A DNA stretch of 24,299 nucleotides. Source: CAZEGV01 sp964511645. GTDB lineage: Bacteria > Bacteroidota > Bacteroidia > Cytophagales > JAAEPT01. Below the pieces are notes generated by a model, which saw only the letters and a list, made by a program, of their open reading frames with translations, had not been told where the DNA came from and searched no databases. The stretch spans positions 1 to 24,299 of the forward strand of contig CAZEGV010000042.1 in assembly GCA_964511645.1 (NCBI GenBank), read 5' to 3'. Made by a program: the position numbers and the translations under genes. Of the stretch, positions 1 to 7,442 are shown in pieces; position 1 is the first letter of the stretch; each line of letters starts with the position of its first letter.

Positions 1-192
1 AATCTACGTCAATTATCTTGTTTGTTTTTCACATTCTCTTCGTTAAAATAATCTATCGTAACTAGTTATGCTAAATTATTTTGCCTTAATAATGCAAAAA
101 ACAATTCAATCTAATCTAGACGCATATTACGATCAAAATGGTATAATACTTTGTTTTTGTATATTGCATAATAAACTATTATGTATATCAAT

Positions 193-837
193 ATGAAAAA
201 GTTATTATTATTAAGTCTACTGTTCCTTTCTCTTACGTCTATAGGGCAAGTTTTATGTGAAAGAGTTGCACCATTAGTAAAGACTGGTTACACTGTTACA
301 GGAACTGCACATTTAGAACAACACGGAACTGATATTTTAAAGCTTCGGCTTTCGGACGATTTTGTCTTACAAGAATCTTCTCCACCAGATGTGAGAGTGT
401 ATTTGTCTAAAACTGAAAATTATAATGCTAGCGAAGTAATTCAGGTAGCCAACTTAACTACGATAAGCCATACAAGTGGTGGTATTACATTTGATGTGCC
501 TAGCGGAGTGACGATGAATGAGTATAGTTATGTATTGTTTTATTGTCTTCAATACACATTTCCAGTAGCTAAAGGCGAGTTGTCTGCAGTAACAGGAGAT
601 TGCAATCCTAATGGTTTATATGGACAAAATACTCAGAACGCACTGCTAGTTTATCCAAATCCTACATCTGGTGAGCTATTCTTTGAGCAGAAACAACAAG
701 AAGTAAAAGTGTATAAACTAGATGGTAGCTTATTGTTACTTAGTTCGTCTATTGATCAAATTGACATTGAAAGCTTCCCCGCTGGCAGTTATATAATTGT
801 AGCAGATAAAAAAAGAGTAATTATTACCAAAAGATAA
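193..837 (+). CDS. Secreted DM13-domain protein with type IX secretion sorting tail
   Basis: The start at 193 is chosen over an in-frame ATG at 181 because it opens directly into a signal peptide (MKKLLLLSLLFLSLTSIGQ). The mature part, about residues 26-130, resembles a DM13 domain: a repeated V-G-L strand pattern, PPDVRVYLS, then a GV...YSYVLFYCLQY segment with the single Cys (118) that is conserved in DM13. From about residue 150 comes a Por-secretion C-terminal tail starting YPNPTSG and ending in a basic KKRVIITKR, the type A signal that sends proteins through the type IX system to the cell surface. DM13 has been proposed to bind a redox cofactor through its Cys, but the activity here is inference. 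The gene stands alone and converges on the arginine cluster. I found no convincing promoter upstream. The DM13 call rests on pattern memory, not a profile search. Confidence 0.8.
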   Translation: MKKLLLLSLLFLSLTSIGQVLCERVAPLVKTGYTVTGTAHLEQHGTDILKLRLSDDFVLQESSPPDVRVYLSKTENYNASEVIQVANLTTISHTSGGITFDVPSGVTMNEYSYVLFYCLQYTFPVAKGELSAVTGDCNPNGLYGQNTQNALLVYPNPTSGELFFEQKQQEVKVYKLDGSLLLLSSSIDQIDIESFPAGSYIIVADKKRVIITKR

Positions 838-845
838 TCAGGAAC

Positions 846-896
846 CCTCCCCTTCGGTGAGTTTCTAGTGAAATCGTGAAACCAACTTACGGGAGG
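846..896. terminator. Nested inverted repeat between convergent genes, possible terminator
   Basis: CCTCCC (846-851) pairs with GGGAGG (891-896). Inside, GTGAG (857-861) pairs with CTTAC (886-890) with one G-T wobble, and TTTC (862-865) pairs with GAAA (878-881). Bases 852-856 and 882-885 bulge out. It lies between the convergent stops at 837 and 919, where a two-way terminator would be expected. There is no T tract on either side, so classical Rho-independent termination is not assured. Confidence 0.35.
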
Positions 897-918
897 CTGT
901 ACGCTATGTTTTTAGTAT

Positions 919-1974
919 TTATACTATTGTATTTAATCTATTGATATATTTTTGGATGCCTTCTTCGACTTCTTTGAGGTAGATGAATTCATCAGCGGTA
1001 TGAGATCGTTCAGATTTCCCAGGTCCCATCTTGAGAGAGGGTATGCTTAGCAATGCTTGATCGGACATTGTGGGAGAGCCATAAGTACTAGAACCATCAT
1101 TAATACAAGCCTTTATAAGAGGGTGGTCTTTGTCTATACCAGACGAACTAAGCCTTGTAGAACGAGGTTGTACATCGCAAGAAACATGTCTTTTGATGAT
1201 TTTTAAGACTTCGGTATTGCTGTAAGAATCTGTAACACGTACGTCCACTACAAATGTACAAGTGTCTGGTACTACATTGTGTTGAGTTCCCGATTGAATT
1301 ACCGTTACCGACATCTTAATTTTACCTAATGATGCTGATGTTTTTGGGAATTGATATTCTTTGAACCATTGTATGTCTTTGATTGCTTTGTATAAAGCAT
1401 TTTCTCCTTCTTCTCTTGCTGCGTGCCCAGATTTTCCTGTTACAGTGCAATCGAGAACCATTAAGCCTTTTTCTGAGATGGCTACGTTCATTTCGGTAGG
1501 TTCGCCTACAATAGCAAAGTTTAGCTTACCAAGTTCTGGAATGGTTTTTTCGATACCGTTTTTTCCAGATATTTCTTCTTCGGCGGTGGCAGCTAGTATG
1601 ATGTTGTATTTGAGGTCTTCTTTATTATAAAAGTATAAAAAAGTAGCGATTAATGACACTAGGCATCCTCCCGCATCATTACTGCCAAGTCCGTATAATA
1701 TCCCATCTTTAGTGATAGGTGTAAATGGGTCGTTGGTGTACCCTGCATTTGGTTTTACTGTGTCGTGGTGAGAGTTGAGTAATATTGTGAGTTTGCTAGC
1801 GTCGTAATGTTTGTTACTCGCCCATACATTATTGAGTATTCGATTGGTTTCTACTCCTCTTGATTGTAAGTGTTGCTGAATAATATCGGCAGTCTTATTT
1901 TCTTCTCTACTAATGGATGGCGTAGAGATGAGTTCTTTTAATAAGGATATTGCGTCTTTGCTGAGTGATTCCAT
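919..1974 (-). CDS. argE: M20 family N-acyl-ornithine/citrulline deacylase (ArgE-like)
   Basis: Zinc metallopeptidase of the M20 family. Metal and catalytic residues are visible: HHD at 69-71, D100 in GSNDAGG, the EEE run at 132-134 after the central strand, GEPT, and the late His 325 in SHTADEF. A dimerisation domain lies roughly between residues 165 and 275. In Bacteroidota arginine clusters this enzyme removes the acetyl or succinyl group from N-acyl-citrulline, the product of the neighbouring ArgF'-type enzyme, giving citrulline. Its ATG follows the TAA of the DUF4870 gene with no spacer, so translational coupling is likely. It is the last gene of the minus-strand cluster; argH, argG, argC and argD are not in the window. 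The choice between acetyl and succinyl substrate cannot be read from this sequence. Confidence 0.85.
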   Translation of the reverse strand: MESLSKDAISLLKELISTPSISREENKTADIIQQHLQSRGVETNRILNNVWASNKHYDASKLTILLNSHHDTVKPNAGYTNDPFTPITKDGILYGLGSNDAGGCLVSLIATFLYFYNKEDLKYNIILAATAEEEISGKNGIEKTIPELGKLNFAIVGEPTEMNVAISEKGLMVLDCTVTGKSGHAAREEGENALYKAIKDIQWFKEYQFPKTSASLGKIKMSVTVIQSGTQHNVVPDTCTFVVDVRVTDSYSNTEVLKIIKRHVSCDVQPRSTRLSSSGIDKDHPLIKACINDGSSTYGSPTMSDQALLSIPSLKMGPGKSERSHTADEFIYLKEVEEGIQKYINRLNTIV

Positions 1975-2283
1975 TTAGCTGATAAATTTAAAGCTGTAAG
2001 GGTATTCTTCTGTTTTCCCAGTAAAGGTTTTGTAAGCAATTAGTACTGCGTAAACAATTACAAATATGTGAACTCCGTAGGCTACATTATTGGAAAACCA
2101 GCCTGCTATCATTGTTAGAATAATAAAGGTAAGCTGAAAATTAAGTGCTTTGATTCCTTCTTGGTTGATTTCGTGGGATTCATTTTTTTTGGTGAACCAG
2201 ATAAGTGCTGTGGCAATTGTCCCTCCTACTGGTAGTGCTCCTAGTAGGTGTAGTAGTGAGCTGATTGTTTTTATTTCTTTCAT
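1975..2283 (-). CDS. DUF4870-like small membrane protein
   Basis: A 102-residue protein with three hydrophobic segments (about residues 8-30, 48-66 and 68-88) in the pattern typical of DUF4870, a Tic20-like family of small membrane proteins without a settled function. NQEGIKALNFQLTF matches the family's usual segment between the first and second helices. It lies inside the arginine cluster, 125 bases after argB and directly abutting the deacylase gene. Nothing in the protein suggests a role in arginine synthesis, so it is probably a passenger sharing the transcript, though a transport role cannot be excluded. The gap upstream holds copy 1 of the dispersed structured repeat. Confidence 0.75.
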   Translation of the reverse strand: MKEIKTISSLLHLLGALPVGGTIATALIWFTKKNESHEINQEGIKALNFQLTFIILTMIAGWFSNNVAYGVHIFVIVYAVLIAYKTFTGKTEEYPYSFKFIS

Positions 2284-2298
2284 TTTTTTGTGGTGTAA

Positions 2299-2306
2299 TA
2301 CTTTTG
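2299..2306 (+). promoter_or_regulatory. TAnnTTTG -7 motif ahead of repeat copy 1
   Basis: TACTTTTG matches the Bacteroidota -7 consensus exactly and points into repeat copy 1, antisense to the arginine cluster. I see no TTG at the usual 17-23 base distance upstream, so support is weak. Confidence 0.25.
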
Positions 2307-2313
2307 GCTATGG

Positions 2314-2396
2314 GGAGGCATAGGGATTGCAACGGCATCCTTTTCGATTTTTTATCGGAAAGATATAGTGGAAAGCCCGCCCCGAAGGAATGCTCC
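2314..2396 (+). repeat. Dispersed structured repeat, copy 1
   Basis: Outer arms GGAGGCAT (2314-2321) and ATGCTCC (2390-2396) pair apart from one extra G. The conserved boxes are AGGGAT (2322-2327), GGCATCC (2334-2340), GATATAGTGGAAAGCCCG (2362-2379). Between them TTTTCGAT (2341-2348) pairs with ATCGGAAA (2354-2361), including one G-T wobble, and ATC (2337-2339) pairs with GAT (2362-2364) leaving C2340 bulged. It lies between argB and the DUF4870 gene, in the orientation opposite to their transcription. Confidence 0.75.
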
Positions 2397-2408
2397 AAAT
2401 GTTTTTTT

Positions 2409-3176
2409 TTATTTTTTTAAAATTGTACCAATATCTGTGTTTATATTTAATGCGTGACAAATTCTGACTTGCGTAACACCTTGTTGGATAGCGTCAAAAC
2501 AATTGTCTAGCTTTGGTACCATACCATCAGAAATGATGCCAGTACTTTTAAGCTGACGATATGTCTCTTTATTGATGGTTGGGATAAGTGAGTTCTCCTG
2601 ATTAATCTCTTTGAGGACTCCTGGTAACTCAAAACAATAATTAAGCTTTACGTCATGTTCTTGAGACATGGCTACAGCTATAGTTGAGGCAATTGTATCG
2701 GCATTGGTGTTGAGTAAATCACCCTTTTTGTTATGTGTGATGGGGGAGATTACTGGGTTGTAGTTGCCTTGTAGTAGCGTAGTTAAGAAGTTGGTATTGA
2801 TTTTGTCTACGTCACCTACAAGGCCATAGTCTATGCTTGAGTGGATACGTTTATGAGATTGGATGAGGTTAGCATCAACTCCTGATAGACCAATGGCGTT
2901 TAGATTGATTGCTTGTAGTTTGGCTACGATAGTTTTGTTGACTAATCCTGCATAAACCATAGTTACAACCTTGATTGTCTCCGCATCAGTGACTCTACGT
3001 CCTTCTATCATTTGGGTTTTTATACCAAGTGCTGCACTAATTTTAGTAGCGATTTTGCCTCCACCGTGTACGAGTATTTTGGCACCAGATGTATTGGCGT
3101 AAAGTGATAAGAATTTGTCGAGGGTTTCTTCATTGTCTACAACGTCTCCACCAATTTTAAAGATGTTAATTTTCAT
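2409..3176 (-). CDS. argB: N-acetylglutamate (N-acylglutamate) kinase
   Basis: Amino acid kinase family, 255 residues, the normal ArgB length. Visible motifs are the N-terminal KIGG (7-10), the HGGGK loop (37-41), EGRRVTDAETI for acylglutamate binding, GLSGVDA, and an ISPITHN...NADTIAS segment for nucleotide and substrate contacts. It phosphorylates the gamma-carboxylate of N-acetylglutamate (or N-succinylglutamate in species using the succinyl variant). It starts 4 bases after the carbamoyltransferase stop, so the two are co-transcribed. There is no long N-terminal helix of the kind seen in arginine-inhibited hexameric ArgB enzymes, so strong feedback inhibition is less likely (inference). 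Confidence 0.92.
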   Translation of the reverse strand: MKINIFKIGGDVVDNEETLDKFLSLYANTSGAKILVHGGGKIATKISAALGIKTQMIEGRRVTDAETIKVVTMVYAGLVNKTIVAKLQAINLNAIGLSGVDANLIQSHKRIHSSIDYGLVGDVDKINTNFLTTLLQGNYNPVISPITHNKKGDLLNTNADTIASTIAVAMSQEHDVKLNYCFELPGVLKEINQENSLIPTINKETYRQLKSTGIISDGMVPKLDNCFDAIQQGVTQVRICHALNINTDIGTILKK

Positions 3177-3180
3177 GGGG

Positions 3181-4128
3181 TCATAGATTTTCTAGCATAG
3201 TTTTGAGTACTGCTTGTGCCGCCCACTCTCTGTTGCCCGCTTGTTGTATGCAAGCTGAGTAATGACTATCAAGTACATCGTCTGCAACGACCACGTTACG
3301 GCGTACTGGTAGGCAATGCATGAATTTCCCGTTATTGGTTAAGTCCATTTTCTTTTTGTCAATCATCCAAGAGCTGTCTTCTGATAGAATTTGACCGTAG
3401 GGTTCGTAGGTTGACCAGTTTTTGGCGTAGATAAAATCTACTCCTTCAAAGGCTTCTTTTTGGTTATTGGTTACTTGTGCGTTTCCTACAAACTCAGGGG
3501 CTAAGTTATAGCCTTTGGGATGGGTAATGGTGAGGTCTACATCTGCTTTATTCATCCACTCTGCAAAGGAATTGCTGACAGCTTGAGGTAGTCGGCGAGG
3601 GTGTGGTGCCCAAGTGAGTACTACTTTTGGTCGTTCTACTTTTTTGAGTTCGGTGATGGTGATGAGGTCTGCGAGTGACTGTAATGGGTGGCGAGTGGCA
3701 GATTCTAAACTAACGATAGGTCTACCCGAAAATTGAATAAAATCATTCAATATTTTTTCTTGATAGTCTTTTTCTCGATTATCGAAAGTAGGGAACGAGC
3801 GAATGCCGATAATGTCACAGTATTGTCCAATGACAGCGGCTGCTTCACGAATGTGCTCTTGTGTATTGCCGTTCATTATAGTACCATCAGTTATTTCTAA
3901 TTGCCATCCTTCTTCTGAGAAGTTCATAACCATTGCATCCATCCCGAGGTTTCGTGCAGCTTTTTGAGTGCTGAGTCTTGTTCGTAGAGATGGGTTTAGG
4001 AAGATAATTCCCATGGTTTTATTGTTTCCCAAACTCTTGTGAGAGAAAGGGTCTTGCTTGAATTGAAGTCCTAAATTGGCTAATTTTTGCGGATTAGCAG
4101 TATCTATAACGGAAGTAAATTTGTTCAT
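3181..4128 (-). CDS. argF': N-acetyl/N-succinyl-ornithine carbamoyltransferase (ArgF')
   Basis: Transfers the carbamoyl group from carbamoyl phosphate to an N-acylated ornithine. The carbamoyl-phosphate loop reads NPSLRTR (45-51) in place of the ordinary ornithine enzyme's STRTR. An HPLQSLADL segment follows at mid-protein, and HCLPVRRN (271-278) matches the acyl-ornithine branch rather than ordinary ornithine carbamoyltransferases. At 315 residues it is slightly shorter than the Xanthomonas acetyl enzyme. The residue reported to set acetyl versus succinyl preference (Glu92 in Xanthomonas, Pro90 in Bacteroides fragilis) aligns with Gln90 here (NTQEH), so the substrate is uncertain. It is the first gene of the minus-strand cluster and diverges from the DCC protein gene. 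Confidence 0.9.
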   Translation of the reverse strand: MNKFTSVIDTANPQKLANLGLQFKQDPFSHKSLGNNKTMGIIFLNPSLRTRLSTQKAARNLGMDAMVMNFSEEGWQLEITDGTIMNGNTQEHIREAAAVIGQYCDIIGIRSFPTFDNREKDYQEKILNDFIQFSGRPIVSLESATRHPLQSLADLITITELKKVERPKVVLTWAPHPRRLPQAVSNSFAEWMNKADVDLTITHPKGYNLAPEFVGNAQVTNNQKEAFEGVDFIYAKNWSTYEPYGQILSEDSSWMIDKKKMDLTNNGKFMHCLPVRRNVVVADDVLDSHYSACIQQAGNREWAAQAVLKTMLENL

Positions 4129-4150
4129 CAGATAAAATGTTATACTTTTA
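4121..4150 (+). promoter_or_regulatory. Possible promoter of the DCC protein gene
   Basis: TTG at 4121-4123, a 19-base spacer, then TACTTTTA at 4143-4150, one mismatch from TAnnTTTG. The leader would be about 45 bases. It overlaps the start codon of the divergent carbamoyltransferase gene. Confidence 0.3.
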
Positions 4151-4204
4151 GAATAGTAAAAATGTAAAAAATAGCAGAGAAATCATATTTTATAATTGAG
4201 TAGA

Positions 4205-4618
4205 ATGAAAATAGAGGATAAAAATATTATTCTTTTTGATGGAGTATGTAATATGTGTAGTGCTTTGGTGCAGTTTGTGATTAAAGAAGATACAGATAAA
4301 AAGTTCTTTTTTGTTACTCTCCAGTCTAATTTAGCTAAAAAATTAAGCCTTGAATATCAGTTCCCGTTAGAAAAAATGGATACTTTTGTTTTACTCAAAA
4401 AGGGGAAGGTATTCATAAAGTCTAGTGCTTCTTTAGAGTTGTTTTGGTTACTGGGGTCTTGGTGGAAGGTTTTATATGGGTTCAAAATAATTCCTCGACC
4501 CTTGAGAGATTATGTGTATGATTTTTTCGCTAAAAATAGATATTCTTGGTTTGGGAGAAAAGATAAATGTTTACTCCCGAAGAGTGAGGATAAAGCAAGA
4601 TTTTTGAAATCATCCTAA
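4205..4618 (+). CDS. DCC family (DUF393) thiol-disulfide oxidoreductase-like protein
   Basis: A 137-residue protein of the DCC family, named for its N-terminal DGVCNMC motif (residues 11-17), a thioredoxin-like CxxC-type pair. A central aromatic-rich helix (FWLLGSWW) and the YSWFGRKDKC ending are usual for the family. The molecular role of such proteins is not well defined; disulfide exchange is inferred from the motif. The ATG at 4205 is preferred over an upstream in-frame TTG at 4196. The 3' end overlaps the convergent prmC stop by 9 bases, leaving no room for a separate terminator. Confidence 0.85.
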   Translation: MKIEDKNIILFDGVCNMCSALVQFVIKEDTDKKFFFVTLQSNLAKKLSLEYQFPLEKMDTFVLLKKGKVFIKSSASLELFWLLGSWWKVLYGFKIIPRPLRDYVYDFFAKNRYSWFGRKDKCLLPKSEDKARFLKSS

Positions 4619-5473
4619 AACACCGCTAATGTATCTTTCCTTATTGCTTAAGTCGGTGTGTATGGTTACGTTTGTGAATCCATTTAAATTTAGTATTTCT
4701 GCTGTTTCTTTTCCGAATTGTTCATTGATTTCCACATATAAATGACCACCATTTTTTAATTTTTGTTTAGCGAAAGCGGTAATGGCATCATAAAAGATTA
4801 AAGCTTTGTCGTTGTCTACAAATAATGCCAAGTGAGGTTCGTGAGCTAATACATTGTCTTCCATAAAATCTTTTTCACTTTCTGTGATATATGGCGGATT
4901 GCTCACGATGATATCAAATTGAGGTAGTTGATCAGCATCGTTAAGTTTTAGTATGTCATCGTGTACTAGCTGGATGTTTACACCGTTTTCTTTGGCGTTA
5001 TCTTGTGTTACACTTAAAGCATCCATGCTGATGTCTAAGGCAAATACTTTACTGTTGTCGATATTCTTGGCAAGAGAAATAGCGATACAGCCAGAACCTG
5101 TGCCAATGTCTAGTATAGTGGGTGATTCATTTTTATGTTGTGATATAATATGATGTACAAGCTCTTCGGTTTCTGGGCGAGGGATTAGAACCTCTGGAGA
5201 TACAAAAAATGGAAGTTCATAAAATTCAGTTTCACCTAAAACATATTGAATGGGCTCTTGGTTATTAAGCCTAGAAGTAATCTCTTCAATGTTCTCTTTT
5301 TGCTCTGTGGTAGGAGGTTTAATAGGATAATCGGCTACGATATCAACTTGTTGTATGTCAAATAAGTAATCCATTATCAATAAAGTTAATGCTCTTCGTT
5401 CACGAGAATCTTCTGTGCATTTTACTTTTCTTTTAATTTTTTTGTATAAAGCGTCTGTAGTAGTGAAGTCCAT
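4610..5473 (-). CDS. prmC: Release factor glutamine methyltransferase
   Basis: SAM-dependent enzyme that methylates the Gln of the GGQ motif in peptide chain release factors. The N-terminal helical domain (1-90) leads into LIPRPETEELV (96-106), the SAM loop DIGTGSG (122-128), and the catalytic NPPY (192-195) that grips the glutamine side chain. The full length of 287 residues is normal. It diverges from ribD across about 60 bases that hold promoter motifs on both strands. Confidence 0.93.
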   Translation of the reverse strand: MDFTTTDALYKKIKRKVKCTEDSRERRALTLLIMDYLFDIQQVDIVADYPIKPPTTEQKENIEEITSRLNNQEPIQYVLGETEFYELPFFVSPEVLIPRPETEELVHHIISQHKNESPTILDIGTGSGCIAISLAKNIDNSKVFALDISMDALSVTQDNAKENGVNIQLVHDDILKLNDADQLPQFDIIVSNPPYITESEKDFMEDNVLAHEPHLALFVDNDKALIFYDAITAFAKQKLKNGGHLYVEINEQFGKETAEILNLNGFTNVTIHTDLSNKERYISGVLG

Positions 5474-5496
5474 TTCTTATCTTGGAGAAGAATTCT

Positions 5497-5504
5497 TATT
5501 TTTG
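5497..5504 (+). promoter_or_regulatory. -7 promoter motif of ribD
   Basis: TATTTTTG matches TAnnTTTG and lies 29 bases before the chosen ribD ATG at 5534. The nearest TTG (5482-5484) is only 12 bases upstream, shorter than usual, so the upstream element is not convincing. Confidence 0.35.
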
Positions 5505-5511
5505 TGCTTCA

Positions 5512-5542
5512 CAAAAGTACAAAAACTAAATTGATGAGCCAA
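5512..5542 (-). promoter_or_regulatory. Promoter of prmC
   Basis: Read on the minus strand: TTG (complement of 5540-5542), a 20-base spacer, then TACTTTTG (complement of 5512-5519). This is a full match to the Bacteroidota TTG / TAnnTTTG arrangement and would give a leader of about 30 bases. Its TTG lies within the first codons of the divergent ribD. Confidence 0.55.
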
Positions 5543-6556
5543 GACGAAATATATATGAGCCAAGCTTTATTATTGGCAAAGCGAGGGAAAGGAAAAGTTA
5601 GTCCCAATCCGATGGTAGGTTGTGTGATTGTATATAATGGTAAAGTGATAGGAGAAGGTTGTCACAAAGAGTATGGAGGTTTGCACGCAGAGCCTAATGC
5701 TGTAAACAGTGTCGCAGATAAAAAACTAATAAGCGAAAGTACCGTTTATGTAACTTTAGAACCTTGTGCTCATTACGGAAAAACTCCTCCTTGTGCTATG
5801 CTATTGGCAGACTTGAAGCCCAAGAGGATAGTAATTGCTAATCAAGACCCTAACCCACTAGTAGCAGGGAAGGGTGTTCAGATACTTGAAGATGTAGGAA
5901 TCGAAGTGGTTTTGGGAGTTTTGGAAGAAGAAGTTGCATTTATGAACCGTAGGTTTTTGACTTATATGCAAAAGAAACGCCCCTATGTGATTTTGAAGTG
6001 GGCAGAAACCCAAGATGGTTTTGTGGCACGAAAAAACTTTGATTCTAAATGGATATCTAATGCTTCGTCAAGAAAGCTGGTACATCAACTCAGGGCAGAT
6101 GAAGATGCGATTATGGTGGGCTATAATACGGCTTTACATGATAATCCTAAATTGAATGTGAGAGATGTGGAAGGTAAGGATCCTTTGAGGATTGTAATTG
6201 ATAAAAGATTAAATCTACCTTTGGATTATCATTTTTTTGATAAGACTCAGAAAACAATTGTTTACAACAAAGTCAAAAACACAATAGATGATAATATTAT
6301 TTATGTAAAGCTGGAAGGAGATGATTTTATTGAAGCTGTTTTAATTGACTTGTATAAGCGTAATAAAACTTCATTGATTGTAGAGGGTGGAAGCACATTA
6401 TTGAAATCTTTTATTGAAAAAGGTTTGTGGGATGAGGTGAGGGTTTTTATAGGTAATCAGAAGTTTGAGGAAGGAATTGTAGCCCCTCACTTAAATGTTG
6501 ATTTTAAATCTGAAGAAGATATTGATGGGGATAAGCTGAAAACTTATTACGCTTAG
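5534..6556 (+). CDS. ribD: Bifunctional riboflavin deaminase/reductase
   Basis: Two-domain enzyme for early riboflavin synthesis: deamination of the pyrimidine ring, then reduction of the ribosyl side chain. The N-terminal zinc deaminase domain shows HAE (51-53) and PCAHYGKTPPCA (77-88) with Zn ligands H51, C78 and C87. The C-terminal domain (from about residue 145) shows LKWAETQDGFVA, a dihydrofolate-reductase-like NADPH fold, and VEGGSTLL. The start at 5534 (MSQDEIYM) is preferred to a GTG at 5504, because the GTG overlaps the -7 promoter motif and adds a non-conserved stretch. At 340 residues it is normal length. No other rib genes are nearby. Confidence 0.92.
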   Translation: MSQDEIYMSQALLLAKRGKGKVSPNPMVGCVIVYNGKVIGEGCHKEYGGLHAEPNAVNSVADKKLISESTVYVTLEPCAHYGKTPPCAMLLADLKPKRIVIANQDPNPLVAGKGVQILEDVGIEVVLGVLEEEVAFMNRRFLTYMQKKRPYVILKWAETQDGFVARKNFDSKWISNASSRKLVHQLRADEDAIMVGYNTALHDNPKLNVRDVEGKDPLRIVIDKRLNLPLDYHFFDKTQKTIVYNKVKNTIDDNIIYVKLEGDDFIEAVLIDLYKRNKTSLIVEGGSTLLKSFIEKGLWDEVRVFIGNQKFEEGIVAPHLNVDFKSEEDIDGDKLKTYYA

Positions 6557-6587
6557 AAAAGAGTCGTTAACTGTCTGTATAGATGAA

Positions 6588-7394
6588 TTATAATTTAATA
6601 ACAGTAAAAGTTACCCGTCTGTTTTGTTTTTGTAGTTTTGTGTCTTTCCCTGTATAGGCGGGTTTATTTGGTCCATAGCCTACGGTTTTGATACGAGATG
6701 TTTTGATGTTTTTTTGTATAAGGTAAAATCGTACTGAATTTACTCTTCTTAGACTAAGTTCTACCAATTGTTTATGAGAACCTTGAGTTTCGGTATGTCC
6801 CTCTAGCCTAATTACCATTGATGGGTTTAATTTCATTAAATCAGCAAGCCTGTTTAGTGAAAGGTGGGACGTAGGTAGTACTGCATCTTTGCCTTGTTCA
6901 AAGTAGATATTACTAAGTGTTACGACTTCTCCTTTTCTGAAAACATTTAACTTATATGTCTTCGTATATATATCCCCTGAAAAGTGTTCTTTTTGAAAAT
7001 CTACGGTGTCTATTTGTGTGTGATATCCATGATGAGTAATGTGTAACTCTATCACAGATTTATTATTGATATTGAAATGAAATTTTCCTTCCGTATCGCA
7101 TATTCCTTGTCCTCGTGCATTGGATTGAGCAATTGTAATGATTGATGCTTGTAGAGGAGTGTTGGTTTCTCCATCAACTATTTTAAGAGCAAGTAATACA
7201 TCTTTGTAAGGAATTATTTCAGGTAGGGGTGATGTCTCAGTATTGGTGATTTTCGGATCGATATCAGTGTCGTGGTGGTGTACGGCAAAGGTTTCAGCGT
7301 GTTCTTTACTTATGCTATCGCTGAGCCCTTGGCTAAAAGAGGTGAGAGTGATTAGAGTTGCTGATATGTGTAAAATGATTTTAAGCATAGGCAT
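6588..7394 (-). CDS. Exported OmpA-domain protein with carboxypeptidase-regulatory-like segment
   Basis: A signal peptide (about residues 1-22, ending TSFSQ) precedes a short His/Asp-rich linker (VHHHDTDID). A beta-sandwich follows, about residues 65-125, resembling the carboxypeptidase regulatory-like domain (LALKIVDGETNTPLQA, then GKFHF...HGYHTQ). The C-terminal part, about residues 160-268, is an OmpA peptidoglycan-binding domain: IYFEQGKDAVL, LEGHTETQGS, LSLRRVNSVRFYL, GYGPNKP, QNRRVTF. The protein probably sits in the periplasm or outer membrane and holds the wall. It lies 48 bases downstream of the glycosidase gene on the same strand and may share its transcript. A second Met at 7388 is an equally good start. 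Confidence 0.85.
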   Translation of the reverse strand: MPMLKIILHISATLITLTSFSQGLSDSISKEHAETFAVHHHDTDIDPKITNTETSPLPEIIPYKDVLLALKIVDGETNTPLQASIITIAQSNARGQGICDTEGKFHFNINNKSVIELHITHHGYHTQIDTVDFQKEHFSGDIYTKTYKLNVFRKGEVVTLSNIYFEQGKDAVLPTSHLSLNRLADLMKLNPSMVIRLEGHTETQGSHKQLVELSLRRVNSVRFYLIQKNIKTSRIKTVGYGPNKPAYTGKDTKLQKQNRRVTFTVIKL

Positions 7395-7442
7395 ATTACT
7401 AATATAGTATAATATGAGCTAATAATGAAATATTATCCATGC

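Noticed and set aside
130..192. A promoter TACTTTG just ahead of the first gene
   Set aside because: It is one base short of TAnnTTTG and there is no suitably spaced TTG, so it was not listed.
1361..1630. Open frame on the plus strand opposite the M20 deacylase
   Set aside because: It mirrors a well-supported minus-strand gene, has no family pattern, and is an antisense shadow. The same holds for the frames at 7707-8102, 8151-8453, 10913-11209, 13055-13354 and 20782-20976.
2180..2398. Minus-strand frame across repeat copy 1 and the start of the DUF4870 gene
   Set aside because: It overlaps a recognised gene in another frame, and most of its length is the structured repeat; the protein has no recognisable feature.
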